DNA of 7,961 nucleotides from Sphingobacteriaceae bacterium (GTDB lineage Bacteria; Bacteroidota; Bacteroidia; Sphingobacteriales; Sphingobacteriaceae), in contig CANHHZ010000092.1 in assembly GCA_947460275.1 (NCBI GenBank), positions 1 to 7,961 of the forward strand. Reading direction: 5' to 3'. Positions within the stretch are counted from its first letter, which is position 1. The number at the start of each line of letters is the position of its first letter. This document shows, piece after piece, positions 1-5,575 of this stretch. The position numbers and the translations under genes were made by a program. The notes beneath the pieces are model-generated. The model searched no databases. It was not told the DNA's origin and saw nothing but the letters and a program-made list of their open reading frames with translations.

Positions 1-1692
1 CACACAAATGTATTTGGTGGTATTTTAGTAGCTACAACTTTATTTTTAGGCTGTGTAGGAAGTCAGTTGGGTAAAAATAATGGCAATGAATTTAGAAATG
101 GGATGGTGGTTACCGCAAATCCCATCGCTTCCGAAGTTGGTGTAGAAATCCTCAAAAAAGGCGGTAATGCAGTTGATGCGGCAGTAGCTGTAGAATTTGC
201 ATTGGCAGTTGTGTATCCTAACGCTGGCAATATTGGTGGGGGCGGTTTTATGGTTTATCGCTCTGCAAAAGGCGAAGCCAACACCTTAGATTTTAGAGAA
301 AAAGCAGCCTCTGGTGCTTCAAGAAATATGTATTTGGATGCTCAGGGAAATCCAATAGTCGAAAAAAGTTTATATGGGCAATTGGCTGCGGGCGTTCCTG
401 GCTCGGTGGCCGGAATGGTAGCAGCGCATCAAAAATATGGTAAATTAAAGTGGGAAGACTTGGTGGCTCCGGCTTTAAAGTTGGCCGAAAATGGTTTTAA
501 AATCACAGCCCGTCAGGCCCGCGAGCTCAATGGGATGAAAGCTACTTTTGTGAAACTAAATCCGCTTGGAACTGCACTGGTAAAAAATGAAAAATGGGCT
601 GAAGGCGATTTGTTAATTCAAACCGAATTGGCCAATACATTTAAGCTTATCCAAACGCTTGGGTTAAAAGGCTTTTATGAAGGCGAAGTTGCTGAGGCTA
701 TCGTAGCCGAAATGAAACGTGGTGGTGGCATTATTACCAAAGAAGATTTGAAAGCTTACAAAGCAATTTGGCGTAAACCCATTACTGGTCAGTATCGGGG
801 ATATGATATTGTTACCATGCCTCCTCCATCGAGCGGTGGCATTGCCTTGGTCCAATTGTTAAAATCTGTAGCGCCTTATCCACTTGCCAAATGGGGGTTC
901 AACAGCGACTCAACCGTGCAGGTAATTGTAGAGGCCGAACGTAGAGTTTATGCAGATAGGGCAGCACACTTAGGAGATGCTGATTTTTATCCGGTTCCTC
1001 AAAAACAACTGACCGACGATGCTTATATCAAACAAAGAATGAGTACCTTCAATTGGCAAAAAGCAAGCTTGAGCAGCGAAATAGACGCAGGCCAAATTGC
1101 ACCAGCTGAACACGAAGAAACTACACATTTTTCTATCGTAGACAGAGAAGGAAACGCTGTGGCCATTACCACTACCTTAAATGGGTCTTATGGCGCAGCC
1201 GTGGTGGTAAAAGGTGCTGGTTTTTTATTGAACAACGAAATGGACGATTTTTCGGTAAAACCCGGTGCACCAAACATGTATGGTTTGGTAGGTGGCGAAG
1301 CCAATGCAATTGCACCGCATAAAAGAATGCTCAGTTCGATGACGCCCGCCATCCTCTCTAAAAATGGCGACCTTTTTATGGTGGTAGGTACGCCAGGTGG
1401 GTCAACAATCATCACTTCAGTTTTTCAAACCATTTTAAATGTAGTCGATTTTAATCAATCTATGCAGGCTGCCGTTACCTCAAAAAGATTTCATCACCAA
1501 TGGTTGCCCGATCAAATTGACATAGAAGAAAAGGCGATAGATAGTTTGGCGCTCGAAAAATTAAAAAGCAAAGGTTATAAAATTAATCCTCGCGGCCCAA
1601 TTGGAAGGGTAGATGCCATTTTGAAAACAAAATGGGGCTATTATCAAGGTGGTGCCGATCCGCGTGGGGATGATAAGGCCATAGGATGGTAG
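1..1692 (+). CDS. ggt: Gamma-glutamyltransferase / glutathione hydrolase, predicted lipoprotein (5' end outside window)
   Basis: This enzyme cleaves the gamma-glutamyl bond of glutathione and related compounds and transfers the glutamyl group to water or an amino acid. The frame is open to the left edge. Codons 1-66 encode a hydrophobic stretch ending in F-L-G-C, a lipobox with the lipid-bearing Cys at 52-54, so the true start lies upstream and the in-frame TTG at 67 is not used. The residues after Cys (VGSQ) lack the acidic surface-export signal of Bacteroidota, which suggests a periplasm-facing lipoprotein. Numbered from that TTG, R77 (LDFRE) matches the carboxylate-binding Arg. T352 of TTHFS is the autocleavage and catalytic Thr that starts the small subunit. 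T370, N372, D394, S423-S424 and G444-G445 match the E. coli active site. The lid loop PGAPNMYGLVGG (399-410) is present, as in E. coli and unlike B. subtilis. The C-terminus (GADPRGDDKAIGW) is typical and complete. Confidence 0.95.
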   Translation, partial: HTNVFGGILVATTLFLGCVGSQLGKNNGNEFRNGMVVTANPIASEVGVEILKKGGNAVDAAVAVEFALAVVYPNAGNIGGGGFMVYRSAKGEANTLDFREKAASGASRNMYLDAQGNPIVEKSLYGQLAAGVPGSVAGMVAAHQKYGKLKWEDLVAPALKLAENGFKITARQARELNGMKATFVKLNPLGTALVKNEKWAEGDLLIQTELANTFKLIQTLGLKGFYEGEVAEAIVAEMKRGGGIITKEDLKAYKAIWRKPITGQYRGYDIVTMPPPSSGGIALVQLLKSVAPYPLAKWGFNSDSTVQVIVEAERRVYADRAAHLGDADFYPVPQKQLTDDAYIKQRMSTFNWQKASLSSEIDAGQIAPAEHEETTHFSIVDREGNAVAITTTLNGSYGAAVVVKGAGFLLNNEMDDFSVKPGAPNMYGLVGGEANAIAPHKRMLSSMTPAILSKNGDLFMVVGTPGGSTIITSVFQTILNVVDFNQSMQAAVTSKRFHHQWLPDQIDIEEKAIDSLALEKLKSKGYKINPRGPIGRVDAILKTKWGYYQGGADPRGDDKAIGW

Positions 1693-1696
1693 TGGA

Positions 1697-1731
1697 TTTG
1701 TAATTTTTTGATCTATTTTTTCGTAAGTTTA
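1697..1731 (+). promoter_or_regulatory. Weak candidate promoter upstream of the DUF885 gene
   Basis: TTTG at 1697-1700 could be a -33 element and TAAGTTTA at 1724-1731 resembles the -7 consensus TAnnTTTG with the last base off. The spacer of 23 bases is at the long end for Bacteroidota promoters. The region is T-rich, so a chance match is quite possible. The gene may instead be read from the upstream ggt promoter. Confidence 0.22.
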
Positions 1732-1753
1732 AACCACAAAAAATAATTCTGAA

Positions 1754-3466
1754 ATGCGAAAAATATACCTCACCGTATGCATCATTGCGCTAATTGTTAG
1801 TGCAGCTAAAAGCCAAAGCAACGAAGCGAGCCTCATTAGTCCGTTGATTAACCAATATCAATCCGACGAAACTATGCTCAATCGCAAATATAGTTTAAAG
1901 CGTAGCGACGAATATTTTAAGCGTATGCAACGCTTTTATACCGAGTGGATGAAACAATTAAAGGCGGTTTCTTTTGCCCAGCTTTCGGTAAACGAACGGG
2001 TTGATTATCTCTTACTGAAACGCGACATCGACGCAGATATGTCTGCCCTAAAACAAGCGCAGCTCACTTTTCAAAATACAAAGTTTGCACTTCCTTTTGC
2101 CCAAATTGTTCTAGAATTTGAACAAAAAAGACGTGTAGGTGCGCAACAAAATGGTCCTCAAACTGCCCAAATTTTCGAACAATTAACGGCCGCTGTTCAA
2201 GCCACTACAAATGCACTTCAACAAAAAGCTTTACAACTTAATCCCGAACAAGCAAATTGGGCGCAGCAAACAGTTACGCAATACCTCGGTGCATTTACCG
2301 AAGCCTATAAATTTTACGAAGGCTACGATCCACAATTTACCAAAGCCACTAAAAATACCTATCCACAAGCGGTGCAAGCTTTAAAAACCTATGCCTCGCT
2401 CCTCGAAAAAGCGGCTCAACCATTTGCAGCTAAAGATGATGGAACAGGAATAATTGGTAATCCTATTGGCGAAAATGCGTTTAATAACCTTTTGCAATAT
2501 GAAATGATTGCTTACACACCGGCACAAATTGAAGCTATTGCTAAAAAGGAGTTTGCCTGGTGCGATGCACAAATGCTCAAGGCATCGCAAGAAATGGGCT
2601 TTGGCAACGATTGGAAAAAAGCATTAGAAAAGGTGAAAAATGATTACCCTGAATTGGGTAAACAACCCGAATTTGTTTATCAATTAGCGAATGAAGCGAT
2701 CGATTTTGTAGAACAGAACAAATTAATTATTGTGCCACAATTGGCCAAAGAGGGATGGCGCATGCGAATGCTAACCCCTCAAGAACAACTTTTTGCCCCT
2801 TTCTTTTTAGGTGGAGAGTCGGTTTTGATTGCTTATCCCACCGAAGACATGAGCGATGAGGCTAAAATGATGACCTTAAGAGGAAACAACAAGCATTTTT
2901 CAAGGGCGGTTGTTTTTCACGAGCTTATCCCAGGCCACAACTTACAATATTTTATGCAAAGCAGATACAAGCCTTACCGCAAGGTTTTTGGCTCGCCATT
3001 TTGGACAGAAGGATGGTCGTTGTATTGGGAAATGCTACTCTGGGACACCAATTTTGCTAAAACCCCTGAAGACAAAATTGGGATGTTGTTTTGGCGCATG
3101 CACCGTTGTGCACGAATTATTTTTTCTATGAACTACCATCTAGGCAAATGGACACCTAAACAATGCATAGACTTTTTGGTCGACCGCGTTGGTTTTGAAC
3201 GGGCAAATGCAGAGGCCGAAGTTCGTCGTTCTTTTACTGGCGGATATGGCCCTTTATATCAAATTGGGTATATGCTTGGGGGTTTACAGTTTAGAGCGCT
3301 GCATAAAGAATTGGTTGAAAGTGGTAAAATGACAAACATTCAATTTCACGATAGGATTTTGAAAGAAAATAATATGCCCGTAGAAATGGTAAGAGCCTTA
3401 CTTATCAATCAGCCCTTGCCCGAAAATTTTACTACACAATGGAAGTTTGCTGGTCAGCTAAACTAA
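1754..3466 (+). CDS. DUF885-family (PF05960) secreted zinc-metallopeptidase-like protein
   Basis: This 570-residue protein matches the DUF885 family, which is thought to contain zinc-dependent peptidases; its substrate is unknown. Residues 1-20 form a signal peptide (MRK, then a hydrophobic core, then AKS before Q21), so the mature protein is probably periplasmic or secreted. Residues from about 25 to 380 are mostly helical and Gln/Ala rich. The hallmark motif HELIPGH lies at 389-395, with E390 the likely catalytic acid and the two His likely metal ligands. TEGWSLYWE follows at 418-426, and E426 or E419 could supply the third ligand. The length is normal for the family and no key residue is missing. 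ATG 1754 is preceded by an A-rich leader without a Shine-Dalgarno sequence, normal for Bacteroidota. The gene starts 61 bases after the gamma-glutamyltransferase stop with no terminator visible, so co-transcription is possible. Family assignment is strong; enzymatic activity is inferred. Confidence 0.9.
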   Translation: MRKIYLTVCIIALIVSAAKSQSNEASLISPLINQYQSDETMLNRKYSLKRSDEYFKRMQRFYTEWMKQLKAVSFAQLSVNERVDYLLLKRDIDADMSALKQAQLTFQNTKFALPFAQIVLEFEQKRRVGAQQNGPQTAQIFEQLTAAVQATTNALQQKALQLNPEQANWAQQTVTQYLGAFTEAYKFYEGYDPQFTKATKNTYPQAVQALKTYASLLEKAAQPFAAKDDGTGIIGNPIGENAFNNLLQYEMIAYTPAQIEAIAKKEFAWCDAQMLKASQEMGFGNDWKKALEKVKNDYPELGKQPEFVYQLANEAIDFVEQNKLIIVPQLAKEGWRMRMLTPQEQLFAPFFLGGESVLIAYPTEDMSDEAKMMTLRGNNKHFSRAVVFHELIPGHNLQYFMQSRYKPYRKVFGSPFWTEGWSLYWEMLLWDTNFAKTPEDKIGMLFWRMHRCARIIFSMNYHLGKWTPKQCIDFLVDRVGFERANAEAEVRRSFTGGYGPLYQIGYMLGGLQFRALHKELVESGKMTNIQFHDRILKENNMPVEMVRALLINQPLPENFTTQWKFAGQLN

Positions 3467-3651
3467 CCTCGGCATTGCTTTGCGTTCAAGGTGTTGTATA
3501 GAATAGTAAACAGCTTTTAAATTTCTTTAAAATAAAATCTGAAGATTATACGTTTAAAGCAATAAGAACACCCATAGATTTATTTAGACTTTTTTGGTAT
3601 GGCTATTGATTGAGTAAGTTGTCGACTTTAGACAATCAAAATGTAAATACT
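3467..3651. other. Non-coding leader between DUF885 gene and OmpA-family gene
   Basis: These 185 bases are AT-rich and hold no plausible gene. They contain a candidate promoter for the OmpA-family gene (3593-3622) and a short inverted repeat over the probable transcription start (TTGTC at 3619-3623, GACAA at 3631-3635). They also contain two interleaved pairs of complementary words: ATTGCTTT 3474-3481 with AAAGCAAT 3556-3563, and GGTGTT 3490-3495 with AACACC 3567-3572. No G/C-rich hairpin followed by a T-run is present, so there is no clear terminator for the upstream gene. Confidence 0.6.
3593..3622 (+). promoter_or_regulatory. Candidate promoter of the OmpA-family gene
   Basis: TTTG at 3593-3596 fits a Bacteroidota -33 element. 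After an 18-base spacer, TAAGTTGT at 3615-3622 partly matches the -7 consensus TAnnTTTG, with two mismatches at its end. Transcription would then begin near 3627-3630, giving a leader of about 22-25 bases to the ATG at 3652. If correct, the in-frame TTG at 3610 would lie upstream of the transcript start, which supports the ATG as start. The match is partial and is not proof. Confidence 0.33.
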
Positions 3652-4974
3652 ATGAAAGCAAATTTCTTTAAAATTTTACCAGTCGCAATTGCTGGTGTAT
3701 TTTTTGGCCATGGGGCACTTGCCCAAACGCCTACAACAACTTCAACCGATTTCAAATCGTGGTCCATTGGTTTAAATGCAGGCGCACTTACGCCTTTATC
3801 ACCACTAGGTGGAAAAAATGATTTTAGCAAAAACAAAACAAGTTTGGGCTATGGTTTGTACATCAAAAAGCAAATTACTTCTTCTTTTTCTTTGCGCCTG
3901 GATGGGGTAAGAGGAAAATTAAAAGGCGACAATTCCAAGCCTTATGAAAGCGGTACGGTCAACACTGGCACTGTTTCTGCCTTCGACACCCAATTGGAAT
4001 ACGCAGGAAGCTTAAACGCTGTGCTAAATATGCTCAATATTGACATGTTTAGAAAAGAAAATACCCTACAACTCTACGTTTCTGCAGGAGCGGGATTAGC
4101 TGGTTATAAGCCCACCGTAACCACAGCAACGGGAACGAGTGCTTACGCTGCCGGAAAAATGATCAACGAATTGATTATTCCAGTAGGTTTAGGTGCTAAA
4201 TTTAGAATCTCAGATGATGTGAATTTCGATTTAGGATGGACAATCAACTTCCTTGATGGAGATAATATTGATGGGGTTTATAAAAATGGCAATGATAAAT
4301 TTAATTATGGCTATGCCGGTCTAGAATTTGTTTTAGGCAAAGGTAAACAGCTGGCTTTCCACAATCCGGTAGCAGCCACTTATGAAGAGGCATTGGCGGC
4401 TAAAAATATAGCCAATAGCTTACGCTCGGATATAGATGCACAAAAAGCTGAAAACGGCCGATTGCGCTCGGAAATGAGCAACTTGTTAAAAGACAGTGAT
4501 GGCGATGGCGTAGCTGATAAGCTAGACAAATGCCCTGGAACGCCTAGCGGCACCGTGGTAGATGGTTCGGGTTGCCCATTAAAAGTACCTGCACCACAAA
4601 TTACCGAAAGGGTAATTGTTACAGAGGCCGACCGTAAAGTAGTGGCCGAAGCCATTAAAAATTTAGAGTTTGATTTTGGTAAAGCAACTATACGCTCTAA
4701 ATCTTATGCCACATTAAACAGAGTTGCCGCTTTATTGATGGAAAAGAACTTCAGTCTAAAATTAGCCGGTCATACCGATAGTAAAGGTTCAGATGCTTTG
4801 AACTTGGGTTTGTCAAAAGACAGAGCCGAATCAGTAAAAGCGTATTTGGTTTCTCAAGGTGCAAATGCAAGTAGAATAGAAGCAATTGGTTACGGCGAAA
4901 GTCAGCCCATTGCAACCAATACCACCGAAAATGGCCGTCAACAAAACCGAAGAGTAGAATTTACTTTATATTAA
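3652..4974 (+). CDS. OmpA-family outer-membrane beta-barrel protein with TSP type-3 linker and peptidoglycan-binding domain
   Basis: This predicted outer-membrane protein of 440 residues would tether the outer membrane to peptidoglycan. The ATG at 3652 is chosen because it opens directly on a signal peptide (MKANFFK, hydrophobic core, cleavage ALA|Q after residue 24). The frame continues upstream to a TTG at 3610, but that would add 14 polar residues before the signal. Residues 25 to about 229 are an eight-strand-like barrel with alternating aromatic and polar strands ending at FVLGKGK. Residues 240-280 are a charged helix. Residues 281-309 are a thrombospondin type-3 calcium-binding repeat (DSDGDGVADKLDKCPGTP) with C294 and C308, possibly a disulfide. 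Residues about 332-440 are the OmpA C-terminal domain. D376 (GHTD) and R391 (KDRAE), 15 residues apart, match the pair that binds diaminopimelate in Acinetobacter OmpA. The gene ends 20 bases before a strong terminator and appears monocistronic. Confidence 0.93.
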   Translation: MKANFFKILPVAIAGVFFGHGALAQTPTTTSTDFKSWSIGLNAGALTPLSPLGGKNDFSKNKTSLGYGLYIKKQITSSFSLRLDGVRGKLKGDNSKPYESGTVNTGTVSAFDTQLEYAGSLNAVLNMLNIDMFRKENTLQLYVSAGAGLAGYKPTVTTATGTSAYAAGKMINELIIPVGLGAKFRISDDVNFDLGWTINFLDGDNIDGVYKNGNDKFNYGYAGLEFVLGKGKQLAFHNPVAATYEEALAAKNIANSLRSDIDAQKAENGRLRSEMSNLLKDSDGDGVADKLDKCPGTPSGTVVDGSGCPLKVPAPQITERVIVTEADRKVVAEAIKNLEFDFGKATIRSKSYATLNRVAALLMEKNFSLKLAGHTDSKGSDALNLGLSKDRAESVKAYLVSQGANASRIEAIGYGESQPIATNTTENGRQQNRRVEFTLY

Positions 4975-4994
4975 TTAATTTTCAATCCCCAATG

Positions 4995-5027
4995 AAAAGC
5001 GTTTCGGGTCATCGAAACGCTTTTTTT
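4995..5027 (+). terminator. Strong intrinsic terminator after the OmpA-family gene
   Basis: GCGTTTCG (4999-5006) and CGAAACGC (5013-5020) form a perfect 8-bp stem around a 6-base loop, GGTCAT. The stem is extended by AAAA (4995-4998) pairing into the seven-T run at 5021-5027, giving up to 12 bp. The T-run lies on the right for + strand transcription. On the reverse strand the run before the stem is only AAAA, so the terminator is mainly one-directional. It insulates the OmpA-family gene from the marR-fadN operon. Confidence 0.93.
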
Positions 5028-5039
5028 GTGCCTAATTTT

Positions 5040-5094
5040 AGCATAAATTATTTTTTGTTTTATACTTGTATTATAAATTATAAAAGCATAAATT
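5040..5094 (+). repeat. 10-base direct repeat AGCATAAATT flanking the marR promoter
   Basis: AGCATAAATT occurs at 5040-5049 and again at 5085-5094, 45 bases apart. The second copy supplies the left arm of the putative MarR operator. The first lies upstream of the -33 element and overlaps an 18-bp dyad (TAATTT 5033-5038, AAATTA 5045-5050), so it may be an auxiliary operator half-site. The region is AT-rich, which raises the chance of coincidence, but the GC-containing core is shared. Confidence 0.5.
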
Positions 5095-5096
5095 TG
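5065..5096 (+). promoter_or_regulatory. Bacteroidota-type promoter of the marR-fadN operon
   Basis: The -7 box TAAATTTG at 5089-5096 matches TAnnTTTG perfectly. TTG at 5066-5068 supplies the -33 element with a 20-base spacer, the usual spacing in this phylum. Transcription would begin near 5101-5104, leaving a leader of about 13-16 bases before the ATG at 5117. This short A-rich leader has no Shine-Dalgarno sequence, in keeping with Bacteroidota. The -7 box lies inside the inverted repeat at 5086-5102. Confidence 0.65.
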
Positions 5097-5109
5097 TTAT
5101 GCAAGCATA
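5086..5109. promoter_or_regulatory. Putative MarR operator: two overlapping inverted repeats on the -7 box and start point
   Basis: GCATAA (5086-5091) and TTATGC (5097-5102) are perfect 6-base arms around a 5-base centre, a 17-bp dyad of the size MarR dimers bind. It encloses the -7 box. A second dyad, TATGC-AA-GCATA (5098-5109), shares its TATGC arm and covers the predicted start point. Binding here would block RNA polymerase, so autorepression is the simplest reading. This is inferred from layout, not shown. Confidence 0.55.
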
Positions 5110-5116
5110 GCAATAA

Positions 5117-5575
5117 ATGAAACAAAAAGAAACTTTAGATTACTTTTTAAAAGTAGTTTGGCAAAATGTATCGAACACGTACAATCAAATTGCAGCTGGA
5201 TTTGGTATTACTCAGGCAATTGGTTACGTGCTCATTAACATAGAGGCCGATGGTACTGCCGTTTCGGCCTTGGCAGCTTTGTTAGGTGTAAAGGCAACTA
5301 GCTTATCTCGGATGCTAAACAATATGGAAGAATCGGGCTTGATCTACAGAGCAACTTCTACTGGTGATAAACGCTCGGTAAAGGTTTTTTTAACACCATT
5401 TGGTATCGAAAAACGAAAGTTAGCACGTAACGTAGTCATTTCATTTAATGAGTATTTAAACAAGCACTTAAACGTTAAAGAAAAAGACCAGCTCATCTCC
5501 ACCTTAGAAAAGGTAAATCAATTGACATTGGCTTATACACCTATAAAAAATCATGATGAACAAAAGAATAAATAA
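5117..5575 (+). CDS. MarR-family transcriptional regulator, probable regulator of the beta-oxidation operon
   Basis: This 152-residue protein has the normal length of a MarR regulator, a cytoplasmic homodimer that binds inverted repeats and usually releases DNA on ligand binding. N-terminal helices (1-30) and C-terminal helices (about 97-142) form the dimer interface. The winged helix-turn-helix lies between them: VSALAALLGVKATSLSRMLNNM (49-70) is the helix-turn-helix, with recognition helix about 59-70. The wing spans about 76-92 and holds the conserved D84 and R86 of the GDKRSVKV motif before LT. The ATG at 5117 sits just downstream of a good promoter and fits the usual MarR N-terminus. The stop overlaps the next gene by 23 bases. 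Co-transcription with a fatty-acid enzyme suggests that it senses a fatty acid or acyl-CoA, as other beta-oxidation regulators do; that ligand is inference. Inverted repeats over its promoter suggest autoregulation. Confidence 0.9.
   Translation: MKQKETLDYFLKVVWQNVSNTYNQIAAGFGITQAIGYVLINIEADGTAVSALAALLGVKATSLSRMLNNMEESGLIYRATSTGDKRSVKVFLTPFGIEKRKLARNVVISFNEYLNKHLNVKEKDQLISTLEKVNQLTLAYTPIKNHDEQKNK

Noticed and set aside
67..69. TTG at 67 as start of the gamma-glutamyltransferase
   Set aside because: The frame continues upstream to the window edge and encodes a lipoprotein signal; starting at 67 would give an enzyme without an export signal.
2910..3131. Alternative + strand frame within the DUF885 gene
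   Set aside because: It overlaps the metal-binding region of a well-supported gene in another frame and has no recognisable domain or leader of its own.
3515..3532. Hairpin TTTTAAA-TTTC-TTTAAAA as terminator of the DUF885 gene
   Set aside because: The stem is A-T only and no T-run follows, so it is too weak to call an intrinsic terminator.
5061..5068. TATACTTG as the -7 box of the marR promoter
   Set aside because: It has one mismatch to TAnnTTTG and no TTG element at the right distance upstream, whereas TAAATTTG at 5089-5096 is a perfect match with a 20-base spacer.
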